From UBA6136 sp044237765 (GTDB taxonomy: Bacteria > Pseudomonadota > Gammaproteobacteria > Methylococcales > Methylococcaceae), in the NCBI GenBank assembly GCA_044237765.1, contig JBIIEQ010000001.1, forward strand, positions 1 through 64,000: DNA of 64,000 nt, in the 5' to 3' direction. A program made the translations under genes and the position numbers. This document shows positions 52,886 through 60,332 of the stretch, piece by piece. The number at the start of each line of letters is the position of its first letter. Position 1 is the stretch's first letter. The notes under the pieces are model-generated. The model had not been told where the DNA came from, searched no databases, and was given only the letters and a program-made list of their open reading frames with translations.

Positions 52886-53531
52886 GATTCGAATCGTTCT
52901 GCTGTTGATGACTGTGGTCTGGTCGATGTGCCCCAAGGCTGAGACATTGCTGGTGGTGGGCGATAGTATCAGTGCCGGTTATGGCCTGGACAAACTGGAA
53001 GAGGGTTGGGTGGCTCTCCTTCAGGAAAAACTCAAGCCGCGCGGTATCGAGGTCATCAATGCCAGTATCTCCGGGGATACGACGGCGGGTGGTCTGGCCC
53101 GCATCGATGCGTTGCTGGAACGGGTTCGACCGGTCTGGGTAGTCATCGAACTCGGTGGTAATGATGGTCTGCGCGGCCTGACTCCAACCCAGATGGGTGC
53201 CAATCTGACTGCCATGATCGAGAAGGCCCGCGTCGGCAAGGTTCAGGTACTTCTGCTGGGTATGCAGATACCGCCCAACTACGGCAAGCGATATGCCGAT
53301 ATGTTCCAGAGTGTATATGGTGAGGTCGCGCAAAATGCCGGCGTCGGCCTGGTGCCGTTTCTGCTGGAGGGCGTGGGGGGGCAGGATTCTATGATGCAGG
53401 CCGATGGGATTCATCCCAATCGGGCGGCGCAGCCGATGTTGCTGGAGCAGGTCATGAAACAATTGGCGCCGATGCTGCCAGCCAAGAACGCTCAAGGCTC
53501 CGTCGTGGCGCCTCCCGCAGCGGGAAAATAA
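52884..53531 (+). CDS. tesA: Arylesterase / acyl-CoA thioesterase I (SGNH hydrolase, TesA)
   Basis: This 215-residue SGNH-family hydrolase begins with a signal peptide (to about A19) and so should be periplasmic. The catalytic blocks are GDSISAGYG (nucleophile S28), GGNDGLRG and DGIHPN with the catalytic Asp/His. Substrates are esters, thioesters and lysophospholipids. AGGAG (52871-52875) lies 8 nt before the ATG at 52884. Divergence from ybbA-ybbP is conserved in gammaproteobacteria. Confidence 0.94.
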   Translation: MIRIVLLLMTVVWSMCPKAETLLVVGDSISAGYGLDKLEEGWVALLQEKLKPRGIEVINASISGDTTAGGLARIDALLERVRPVWVVIELGGNDGLRGLTPTQMGANLTAMIEKARVGKVQVLLLGMQIPPNYGKRYADMFQSVYGEVAQNAGVGLVPFLLEGVGGQDSMMQADGIHPNRAAQPMLLEQVMKQLAPMLPAKNAQGSVVAPPAAGK

Positions 53532-53588
53532 CTGTCAAGGGCGACATATCCTCAGCCATACAAACCATCAATCGAAGACCATCTGACC

Positions 53589-53948
53589 ATGACAACTGAA
53601 TTGAACGCTTTTCTTGAACAGGTGAAAGCAGGCCATCCGGTCGAGTTCCAAGATACGATCGCCGCGATAACGGAAAATTACCGTTACACACCGACTCGAT
53701 TTACCAATGGGTTGGGCCAGGGTGCGGTCATCAATGAGCCCGGAAGCAATGAAGGTTCCTGCAAGATATTCAGTTTTGCCCGGCTGCATGGTTTGAGTGA
53801 GGTGCATACATTGGCCCTGTTTGGCGGCTATTACCGTGATGATGTGCTGGGAAACCCGGATGGTCGGGATCATGGCAACATCCGTCATTTCATGAAGTAT
53901 GGTTGGGCTGGAATCCACTTTGAGGGTGAGGCGCTTCGTGCCCTCTAG
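53589..53948 (+). CDS. HopJ-family protein
   Basis: This 119-residue protein matches the HopJ family, named after a Pseudomonas syringae effector candidate. FQDTIAAITENYRYTPTRFTNG, EGSCKIFSFARLHGLS and LFGGYYRDDVLGNPDGRDHGNIRHFMKYGW are family features. Most members are found in free-living bacteria with no type III secretion, so an effector role is unlikely here. No secretion signal is evident. It stands 57 nt after tesA. Confidence 0.88.
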   Translation: MTTELNAFLEQVKAGHPVEFQDTIAAITENYRYTPTRFTNGLGQGAVINEPGSNEGSCKIFSFARLHGLSEVHTLALFGGYYRDDVLGNPDGRDHGNIRHFMKYGWAGIHFEGEALRAL

Positions 53949-53968
53949 CCGTTTGAGCTTCTGGGACC

Positions 53969-54469
53969 ATGTTGGCTGAATCGGCTCGGCTTGCCGTCCA
54001 ACTGCTGTTTCTGCTAGTGGTCGCGAATGGCATGCCGATCCTCATGAAACGGATGCTTGCCGATAAGGGGGGCTGGCCGGTCGATGCCGGCTGGAGGTTG
54101 CCTTTGGATGATCATCCCCTGCTGGGAAAGTGCAAAACATGGCGAGGGATTCTCTCCGCGCTGTTGGGAACCGGATTGGCCGCTCTGGTAATGGGATGGT
54201 CGTTTGATGTCGGCGTTTTCATCGGCCTCTGGGCCATGGTCGGCGATCTTTTTTCCAGTTTCATCAAGCGCCGACTGTCATTGCCACCCAGTTCCATGGC
54301 ACTGGGGCTCGATCAGGTTCCCGAGTCGCTTTTTCCTCTCTGGGCAATGCGGAGCGAATGGGCGCTGACCCTGGCTTCCATCCTGGGATTGGTCATGGCT
54401 TTTCTTGTGCTGGAGCTCTGGCTGTCGCGATGGCTCCACAAGCTGCACATTCGGGAAAAACCTTACTGA
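53969..54469 (+). CDS. CDP-archaeol synthase-like (CarS/DUF46) membrane protein
   Basis: This 166-residue protein has four hydrophobic segments and the CTP-transferase signature GDLFSSFIKRRLSLPPSSMA followed by LGLDQVPES, comparable to CdsA and archaeal CarS. The family transfers CMP from CTP to a lipid alcohol phosphate. Archaeal members act on archaetidic acid. Bacterial members are annotated by similarity, and their substrate is unknown. It lies 20 nt after the HopJ-like gene, and hflD follows 73 nt later. Confidence 0.82.
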   Translation: MLAESARLAVQLLFLLVVANGMPILMKRMLADKGGWPVDAGWRLPLDDHPLLGKCKTWRGILSALLGTGLAALVMGWSFDVGVFIGLWAMVGDLFSSFIKRRLSLPPSSMALGLDQVPESLFPLWAMRSEWALTLASILGLVMAFLVLELWLSRWLHKLHIREKPY

Positions 54470-54542
54470 AACTTGTCGAGCAAGAGTTCATGTTTCGCCA
54501 GAGTGAAACTTCACAGTGCCGTCCGAGCAAAGAGAATTGACG

Positions 54543-55181
54543 ATGGAAAAAAATCTAACCAACCAAACCATCGCGCTGGCCGGTTTGGCGCAGGCAGTGA
54601 CCCTGGTGCAGCAGATTGCCAAGCGGGGCCATGCTGATCAGGAGGCGATGGAGGTTTCTATTGCGAGTACCCTGAAAGTCGATGCCGATGACATTCTTGA
54701 TGTCTACGGTGGCCTGGCCGGTCTTAAAACGGGACTCAGGCAACTCGAAAGGCAACTGACCGAACCTCGGCAGGTGGATCCGGAACTGGCCCGCTATGCA
54801 TCTACCCTGATGTATCTCGAGCAGAGCGTGATGAAGCAGCCGACTATGACCGAGGCGATCGGCGTGGCCGTCAAGCGTGCCCAGGCGAGCGCGGAAAAAG
54901 CCGGTCAGGTGGTGAATGATGAGGTTTTTGAAGCACTTGCCTATGGCTACCAGCAGACCTTGAGCCAGCTCAAGCCAAGGGTTCTCGTTTCCGGAGAACA
55001 GCGCCATCTGTCCGATCAGCGCAACGGTGACCGCATCCGTGCAATGCTTCTGGCCGGTGTCCGCTCCGCACTGCTCTGGCGGCAGGCGGGCGGCGTACGC
55101 TGGAAGTTCCTTTTTATCCGCGCCAAATTGCAGCGCGAAGCGCGGCGTCTCCTGGATGTCATTGACGCGGCCAAGGTGTGA
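54543..55181 (+). CDS. hflD: High-frequency-lysogenisation protein HflD homolog
   Basis: This 212-residue all-helical protein matches HflD (YcfC), a membrane-associated factor that in E. coli sequesters phage lambda CII. QTIALAGLAQAVTLVQQIAKRGHAD and LRQLERQLTEP, ARYASTLMYLEQSVMK, and the basic C-terminal RIRAMLLAGVRSALLWRQAGGVRWKFLF are typical. The ATG at 54543 is taken as family start. The usual mnmA and purB neighbours are absent. Its stop abuts the convergent pcd stop with no gap. Confidence 0.88.
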   Translation: MEKNLTNQTIALAGLAQAVTLVQQIAKRGHADQEAMEVSIASTLKVDADDILDVYGGLAGLKTGLRQLERQLTEPRQVDPELARYASTLMYLEQSVMKQPTMTEAIGVAVKRAQASAEKAGQVVNDEVFEALAYGYQQTLSQLKPRVLVSGEQRHLSDQRNGDRIRAMLLAGVRSALLWRQAGGVRWKFLFIRAKLQREARRLLDVIDAAKV

Positions 55182-55558
55182 TCAATCGTATTTGAGGTAC
55201 TTGAAACGCGGGTCCTCCGGCGTGCCCTCGAGTATCCCCGGTGACTCTGGGTCGGTTGCCACTGGAGTACCTCCTCTATCTTGCGAGCCAGGGCAAAGTC
55301 TTTCTCGGTAATGCCCTCTGCCGAATGCGTCGTTAGTTTGACGATGACAAACGCATAGGACAAGGTAAGGTCGGGGTGATGCCAGGCCGCCTCGGCCAGA
55401 TGGACGACTGTATTGACGACCATCAATGAGGCTTTCCACCCGCTGGTTCGCTATTTGCGGCGAATCCAGCCGTTTTCGTAATACCAGTGAGGCAGTTCTG
55501 CCTTCAGGCGACGCTTTATCTCACTTGGCATAATCGTGGATTGGGACGAGGTAGTCAT
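55182..55558 (-). pseudogene. Pterin-4a-carbinolamine dehydratase (PCD), broken by an amber codon and a frameshift
   Basis: Read from ATG at 55558 (or 55531), the frame gives LPHWYYENGWIRRK and then an in-frame TAG at 55451-55453, where relatives as I recall them have a tyrosine. It continues in the same frame with WKASLMVVNTVVHLAEAAWHHPDLTLSYAF and THSAEGITEKDFALARKIE, the PCD core with the active-site HHPDL. After WQP near 55252 the frame must shift by one base to reach LEGTPEDPRFKYLKYD and the stop at 55182. A missing base in CAACCGACC would restore it. PCD recycles tetrahydrobiopterin for phenylalanine hydroxylase. Two independent lesions argue for a pseudogene; sequencing error is possible. 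Confidence 0.8.
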
Positions 55559-55912
55559 GGCTTGTCTGGGTATGAGGTGTATGGGTAAGGGAGCCGAGGC
55601 GGTTGTACTGTCGATCCGCCGGGAAAGGCGTCGATCGGCGGTTCCCGCACCGCAGCGCTGTCTTCTGATTCGACAGACTCCAACCGGGTTGTTTATCATT
55701 CCCCACTCTTCATGCCTTTGGCAAGGCGGGCTCTGGTGCCTGCAACTACATGAAGTGCGAATGCTCATATTACAAAGTCGCCAGGATTCCCTGAGTCCTG
55801 AAAGCGCTGCGCAAACGGCGGCAAGTCAGTTTTGGTTGGAGTGGCCTCAGCGCCATCACCCAGCTGACCGGAGTTGGCAAGGCAAGCGGCCATTTTAATT
55901 CTGGAAGGACCT
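55559..55912. other. Intergenic region between the PCD remnant and the HPF-like gene
   Basis: About 350 bases. A plus-strand frame (55536-55898) crosses it but has no recognisable motif, and it overlaps the broken PCD gene at its start, so I do not call it. The end carries a GGAAGGA ribosome site (55903-55909) for the next gene. No RNA gene was seen. Confidence 0.4.
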
Positions 55913-56281
55913 ATGCAATTACCACTAGAGATTACGTTTCGGGGGATTCCGCACTCCGATGCAGTAGAGACCCGAATTCGCGAAAAGGCGGCCAAGCTCG
56001 AGCAGTATTGCCACAACATCACCAGTTGCCGGGTGGCGGTTGAGGCAGAACACCAGAATCATCACCAAGGTAACCTGTACAAGGTCAGGATCGACATCAA
56101 CGTTCCCAACAAGCACATCGTGGTCAGCCGTGATCATCACGACAAACAGGCACATGAGGACGTTTACGTAGCTCTGCGCGATGCGTTTTCAGCGGCGGCC
56201 CGCCAGCTGGAAGAATATGTGCGTATGCAGCGGGGTGAGGTCAAGCACCACAACAAACCTGCCGCAGACGAAGAAGTCTGA
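55913..56281 (+). CDS. Ribosome hibernation/translation factor (HPF/RaiA family)
   Basis: This 122-residue protein has the beta-alpha-beta-beta-beta-alpha fold of HPF/RaiA. LEITFRGIPHSDAVETRIREKAAKLEQY and YKVRIDINVPNKHIVVSRDHHDKQAHEDVYVALRDAFSAAARQLEEYVR are characteristic. Such proteins bind the 30S decoding site in stationary phase, blocking mRNA and tRNA. The short C-terminal His/Lys-rich tail lacks the long-HPF dimerisation domain. It is a solo gene here rather than next to rpoN, so it may be a second paralog. A strong ribosome site supports the ATG at 55913. Confidence 0.9.
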   Translation: MQLPLEITFRGIPHSDAVETRIREKAAKLEQYCHNITSCRVAVEAEHQNHHQGNLYKVRIDINVPNKHIVVSRDHHDKQAHEDVYVALRDAFSAAARQLEEYVRMQRGEVKHHNKPAADEEV

Positions 56282-56290
56282 ATGACCGAT

Positions 56291-56785
56291 CTAGGCGGGG
56301 CATGACGGCTTGCTGTCATGCCCCGTTTTGGTGTCCGCCTTCCCAAGAAAAATGACCTGGCTGTCTGACACAATGTCCTGCCAGCACCGGCGCCTGGAAT
56401 CCACCAGCATCCACAGAAATCCCAGACCGAACACGGCCGCGCCCAACATCGCAACGAAGCTGCGTATGAGTGCCTGTCGCCAGTTCAGCGGCTGACCCGC
56501 TATCCCGACCGCCCGTATTTTCCAGGCGCGCATGCCAAGGGTTTGTCCGCCGTGAGTCCAGAACCAGCCAAAAAATGCCATGGCAGTGACGATCAGGCAG
56601 GCGGAATAGGCAGGGTGATGGGCCGGGAAGGCTTCGCCTCCCCGAAAGACCAGCAAGGCAACCGTGGCCACAAACAGAATGGCGGTCAGGAGTATCCAGT
56701 CATAGACCAATGCGGCCAGTCGCCGCCACAGCCCGGCGGGTTCAACTTTCGCAATTTTGTTGGGTTGGGGATGCCGATGCTTCAT
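56291..56785 (-). CDS. RDD-family membrane protein
   Basis: This 164-residue protein has three transmembrane helices and the RDD motifs: PAGLWRRLAALVYDWILL with R, D in helix 1, and GQTLGMRAWKIRAV. Function is unknown; some members act in Na+/H+ exchange or osmotic stress. The start ATG at 56785 is the last of four ATGs in a 7-nt tandem repeat, and the upstream small gene ends inside that repeat. Confidence 0.85.
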   Translation of the reverse strand: MKHRHPQPNKIAKVEPAGLWRRLAALVYDWILLTAILFVATVALLVFRGGEAFPAHHPAYSACLIVTAMAFFGWFWTHGGQTLGMRAWKIRAVGIAGQPLNWRQALIRSFVAMLGAAVFGLGFLWMLVDSRRRCWQDIVSDSQVIFLGKADTKTGHDSKPSCPA

Positions 56786-56807
56786 GCTTCATGCTTCATG
56801 CTTCATG
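56777..56807 (-). repeat. Heptanucleotide tandem repeat (ATGAAGC on minus strand) at an RDD gene start
   Basis: Four copies of ATGCTTC (plus strand), plus a partial fifth, run from 56777 to 56807. On the minus strand this puts ATGs at 56806, 56799, 56792 and 56785, of which the last opens the RDD frame. The upstream gene stops inside the repeat (TGA 56796-56798). Such repeats can slip during replication, changing the overlap of the two genes and the set of start codons. Confidence 0.85.
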
Positions 56808-57008
56808 GTTGCTATTGCCAGCTTTCGCTGATCTGGCGAAAGCGGCGCCAAAATACATGGACACGTATACCAGTGCCGTGACAAGCACCGCCGTCAGGAG
56901 CACTGGGGGTCTGATTAAGGGTAGAAAAACAAGCAGTGAAAAAAGGGCCACGAAGGCGCTGGCATGAAGAGGGTGAGAGAGCATCTCGTCCAGTCTGATC
57001 TTGATCAT
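56796..57008 (-). CDS. Small two-helix membrane protein
   Basis: This 70-residue protein reads MIKIRLDEMLSHPLHASAFV. Two hydrophobic helices follow (ALFSLLVFLPLIRPPVLL and AVLVTALVYVSMYFGAAFA) with a short charged tail ending in HEA inside the heptanucleotide repeat. GGAAA precedes the ATG at 57008; the frame extends upstream but without family likeness. No function is known. It overlaps the RDD gene region, implying coupled translation. Confidence 0.65.
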   Translation of the reverse strand: MIKIRLDEMLSHPLHASAFVALFSLLVFLPLIRPPVLLTAVLVTALVYVSMYFGAAFARSAKAGNSNHEA

Positions 57009-57176
57009 GGCGTTTCCAGGTTGTGGTTGAGTGAGTGGGCTGGTTTGAAATTTATTATAGGGTGGTCCGGGGTTTGTTGAGTTCTGGGTCTGGGTCAAGC
57101 CAATCAAGATTGACTGGCTGTTGTGCAGACGGGTTGATCAAGTGGAGGCTGCGCTGATCGCCCCGGGCTTGCTGCT

Positions 57177-57830
57177 TCACGCTAGGCATGCCTGCGTTGA
57201 CGCAAGTTTTATCGCTTGTGCGAGGGAGTGGATGAGTCTCTGGGCCGCCGATTCGGGAGTATCTCCGCAAGAGAGAACGCCGTCTTCATGTCCGCCCATG
57301 GCGATCACCTGAAAAGGGTTTTCCTGAAGCAGCGCGGCAACGGATGCGGCCATGGCCGGAGTCCCATAAGCCACGGTGGGGTCAGTGACAGCGATGCCGA
57401 GCGATCTGGCATGACCCCATAGCTCGGGGGAGTGGACGTGGAGGACGCATTGGATGATCGACGACGCCAAGTAGGCTGCGCCATGCGTCAGGGCTTCGGA
57501 GGAGGGTGGAATCGTCCCCTCGGCGAAGATCAGGTTACGATCGACATCGCAGCAAATCACCCGGGAGTAATGCTGGGCGGTAAGCTGAGGCAATTCGCCG
57601 GTCTGAGTGCCGCTGATCAGGAAGCTCTCCGCAGAAATTCGCCGACTCACGTTGCCGTAAGCGAGCCCACTATAACGGTGGCAGTCCTTGCCCGTGAGGT
57701 TCAGCAGGAAAAGGACTCTTCGCCAGGCATCCAGTTCTGCGCAAAGACCCCAGTCGGGGGCATTGGCACTTTTGAAGTCCAGTTGGTACTTGGTGACGCC
57801 TTCCATTTCGGACGTTATCGCTTGGCTCAT
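57177..57830 (-). CDS. Class II aldolase/adducin-family protein
   Basis: This 217-residue protein has the class II aldolase fold: YGNVSRRISAESFLISGTQTG as substrate loop, VLHVHSPELWGHA with the zinc-binding His pair, and MGGHEDGVLSCGDT near the third His. Relatives include L-fuculose-phosphate aldolase and methylthioribulose-phosphate dehydratase. No pathway genes are near, so the substrate is unknown. It reads alone on the minus strand, divergent from the tRNA-Leu-tig block. Confidence 0.85.
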   Translation of the reverse strand: MSQAITSEMEGVTKYQLDFKSANAPDWGLCAELDAWRRVLFLLNLTGKDCHRYSGLAYGNVSRRISAESFLISGTQTGELPQLTAQHYSRVICCDVDRNLIFAEGTIPPSSEALTHGAAYLASSIIQCVLHVHSPELWGHARSLGIAVTDPTVAYGTPAMAASVAALLQENPFQVIAMGGHEDGVLSCGDTPESAAQRLIHSLAQAIKLASTQACLA

Positions 57831-57887
57831 GGACCGCGCCGGCTGTGCAAAAGCGTGCCATGCATGAGGCAGGTTTCCTAAATTAAG

Positions 57888-57915
57888 GTGAAAAAATAAT
57901 CCTTCGCCTTATAAT
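57888..57915 (+). promoter_or_regulatory. Candidate promoter for tRNA-Leu
   Basis: A perfect TATAAT lies at 57910-57915. GTGAAA sits 16 nt upstream, and a GC-rich ACCCGGC follows directly, the discriminator type found at stringently controlled stable-RNA promoters. It lies about 100 nt before the tRNA. Confidence 0.5.
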
Positions 57916-58018
57916 ACCCGGCTGATTCGCCAAATCGTGCGTGGCTTGAATGCTCGCGATGCCGGGTGTCGGCTTGTTGGCTTGAGGCCATGGTCGGCGA
58001 CGGGACGAATCTTAATGC

Positions 58019-58103
<85 letters not shown>

Positions 58104-58259
58104 ATATCCGTTGCGGCTTCGGGTCATTGCATCCGTTGTCTGCCGATGGCTGCAATACATTGCAAATCTTAAAAAGTTTCCGGATTACGTTGCCTGCCCC
58201 CTGATTTCAGTCTGCGTAATTCCATGCCCTATCCAATCAATGTCTGAGGTGACTGCGAC

Positions 58260-59585
58260 ATGCAAGTGTCTGTTGAAACAACATCCGAACTGAGCCGCAA
58301 AATGACCGTGATCGTCCCTGAGGACAAGATACGGAAACAGGTGGATTCCCGTCTGCAGTCCCTTTCCAGCAAGGCCAAGATCGACGGATTTCGCCCGGGC
58401 AAGGTTCCACAGGCGGTTGTGCGCAAGCGCTACGGACAACAGGTGCGTGAAGAGGTGGTCTCGGACCTCATTCAGTCGAGTTTCTATGAAGCGGTTCGCG
58501 ATGAAAAGCTAAATCCCGCCGGCGCTCCCCAGATCAAGGCCAACAAGATTGACGAGGGCGAAGGGCTTGAATACGAAGCCAGCTTCGAGATCATGCCTGA
58601 ATTCGTCCCCATGCCGTTGGAAACCCTGGAGGTAAAGCGATTCACGTCCAGCGTTGGCGACGAAGATATTCAGGGCATGATCCAACGCCTGCGGGAGCAG
58701 CGGAAATCCTGGAAATCCGTGGATCGTGCCTCGGCAAAGGAGGATCGCGTGGTGATCGCCTTTGAAGGGACCCAAGGTGAGGAATCCTTCACTAACGGCC
58801 GTGTGGAAGATTTTCCGGTAGTGTTGGGTTCGGGACAGATGATTCCTGGATTCGAGGACAAGCTGACCGGTCTTCAGGCTGGAACGAAACTCGAGTTTGA
58901 TATCGACTTTCCTGCCGAATACCCGGGGGGAAAGCTGGCGGGCAAGACCGGCCATTTCGCTGTCGAGGTCATCAAGGTTGAGGAGGCCGTCGTGCCTGAA
59001 CTGGATGCCGAATTCATCAAGTCCTTCGGTGTGGAGAGTGGGGAACTGTCGGGATTCCAGGCCGATATCCGCGCCAATATGGAACGTGAGATGAAGCGTG
59101 CGCTGAAATCGCGTACCAAGAGTTCGGTCATGGATCAGTTGTTCGACCGCAATTCGATCCAGTTGCCGCAAGTGCTTGTTCAGGATGAGTTGAACGATCT
59201 GCTCAAGCCCTATCATGAGTCTGCTCGCAAACATAAGCAGCCCCTGGATGAAGAGGCCATGAAGCCCCAGCTTGAGCCTCTGGCCCGTCGCCGTGTGGCT
59301 CTGGCGCTGATTCTCGGCAAGCTGATCGATGCCCATGGTGTAAAGGTGGACCCGGCAAGGGTGCGCAGTGCGGTCGAGGATCTGGCGGCCAGTTACGAGG
59401 ACGCGGATGAGGTGGTTCGCTGGTACTATGCGGATGCCTCGCGTCTCCGTGAGGTCGACAACATGGTGCTGGAGGATCAGGTGGTCGATCTGATTCTTGA
59501 AAAAGCCAAGACCAAGGAAGAGAGTATCGACTTTCAAGCCCTGATGACGGCGGCAACCGGCGCTTCATTGCCGGGGCAAGCTTAA
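58260..59585 (+). CDS. tig: Trigger factor (ribosome-bound chaperone, peptidyl-prolyl isomerase)
   Basis: This 441-residue chaperone has an N-terminal ribosome-binding domain with GFRPGKVPQAVVRKRYG (the GFRxGxxP signature), an FKBP-like PPIase domain (about 150-245, with RVVIAFEGTQ and LGSGQMIPGFEDKLTG), and a helical C-terminal cradle. It meets nascent chains at the exit tunnel. It is the first gene of the tig-clpP-clpX-lon block, downstream of tRNA-Leu, as is common in gammaproteobacteria. Confidence 0.97.
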   Translation: MQVSVETTSELSRKMTVIVPEDKIRKQVDSRLQSLSSKAKIDGFRPGKVPQAVVRKRYGQQVREEVVSDLIQSSFYEAVRDEKLNPAGAPQIKANKIDEGEGLEYEASFEIMPEFVPMPLETLEVKRFTSSVGDEDIQGMIQRLREQRKSWKSVDRASAKEDRVVIAFEGTQGEESFTNGRVEDFPVVLGSGQMIPGFEDKLTGLQAGTKLEFDIDFPAEYPGGKLAGKTGHFAVEVIKVEEAVVPELDAEFIKSFGVESGELSGFQADIRANMEREMKRALKSRTKSSVMDQLFDRNSIQLPQVLVQDELNDLLKPYHESARKHKQPLDEEAMKPQLEPLARRRVALALILGKLIDAHGVKVDPARVRSAVEDLAASYEDADEVVRWYYADASRLREVDNMVLEDQVVDLILEKAKTKEESIDFQALMTAATGASLPGQA

Positions 59586-59603
59586 CCACTACTGACGTAA
59601 ACC

Positions 59604-60236
59604 ATGATTAACGGCACCCAACCGACTGATTCAGCAATATACGCCACTGGCTTGGTGCCGGTAGTTATTGAACAATCCGCCCGCGGAGAGCGGGCGTTCG
59701 ACATCTATTCCCGCCTGCTCAAGGAGCGCGTGATTTTTCTGGTCGGCCAGGTAGAGGATTACATGGCCAATCTGGTGATCGCCCAGCTATTGTTCCTTGA
59801 ATCTGAAAATCCGGACAAGGATATCCACCTCTATATCAACTCGCCGGGAGGTGTTGTGACCTCCGGGCTGGCAATCTATGACACCATGCAGTTCATCAAG
59901 CCGGATGTGACCACGCTGTGCATTGGTCAGGCGGCAAGCATGGGGGCCTTGTTGCTGGCGGGTGGCGCGCAGGGCAAGCGCTACAGTCTGCCGCACTCGC
60001 GCATCATGATTCATCAACCCTTGGGCGGGTTCCAGGGGCAGGCCAGCGATATCGACATCCATGCGCGTGAGATTCTCTCTGTGCGTGATCGGCTGAATCG
60101 CATCCTCGCCCACCATACCGGGCAGCCCATCGAAAAGATTGCCGGCGATACCGATCGTGATAATTTTATGAGTGGTGAAGATGCCGTGAATTACGGGCTG
60201 ATCGACAAGGTGCTGGACCGCCGGGTAGCGTCCTGA
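59604..60236 (+). CDS. clpP: ATP-dependent Clp protease proteolytic subunit
   Basis: This 210-residue serine protease subunit forms the two-ring 14-mer used by ClpX and ClpA. The catalytic triad is S112 (GQAASMGALLLAGG), H137 (SRIMIHQPLGG) and D186 (GDTDRDNFM). YINSPGGVVTSGLAIYDTM is the oxyanion-side strand. A short N-terminal propeptide is likely. It lies 18 nt after tig and is followed by clpX about 96 nt later. Confidence 0.98.
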   Translation: MINGTQPTDSAIYATGLVPVVIEQSARGERAFDIYSRLLKERVIFLVGQVEDYMANLVIAQLLFLESENPDKDIHLYINSPGGVVTSGLAIYDTMQFIKPDVTTLCIGQAASMGALLLAGGAQGKRYSLPHSRIMIHQPLGGFQGQASDIDIHAREILSVRDRLNRILAHHTGQPIEKIAGDTDRDNFMSGEDAVNYGLIDKVLDRRVAS

Positions 60237-60332
60237 AGCAGTGGGTCAAGCTGAATCACCGGGAGGCAGGCTATCCCTGTTATCTTTTGCGATTGCTGCA
60301 AACCGAGTCATTGAATAACGGAGAAGTCCAAC

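Noticed and set aside
53589..53948. HopJ-like gene as a type III secreted effector
   Set aside because: No secretion genes or signals nearby, and the family is widespread in free-living bacteria.
55536..55898. 120-codon frame overlapping the PCD remnant
   Set aside because: No motif, no ribosome site that fits, and it lies over broken PCD coding sequence.
58509..59537. 342-codon minus-strand frame opposite tig
   Set aside because: Antisense shadow of a well-supported gene with no family likeness.
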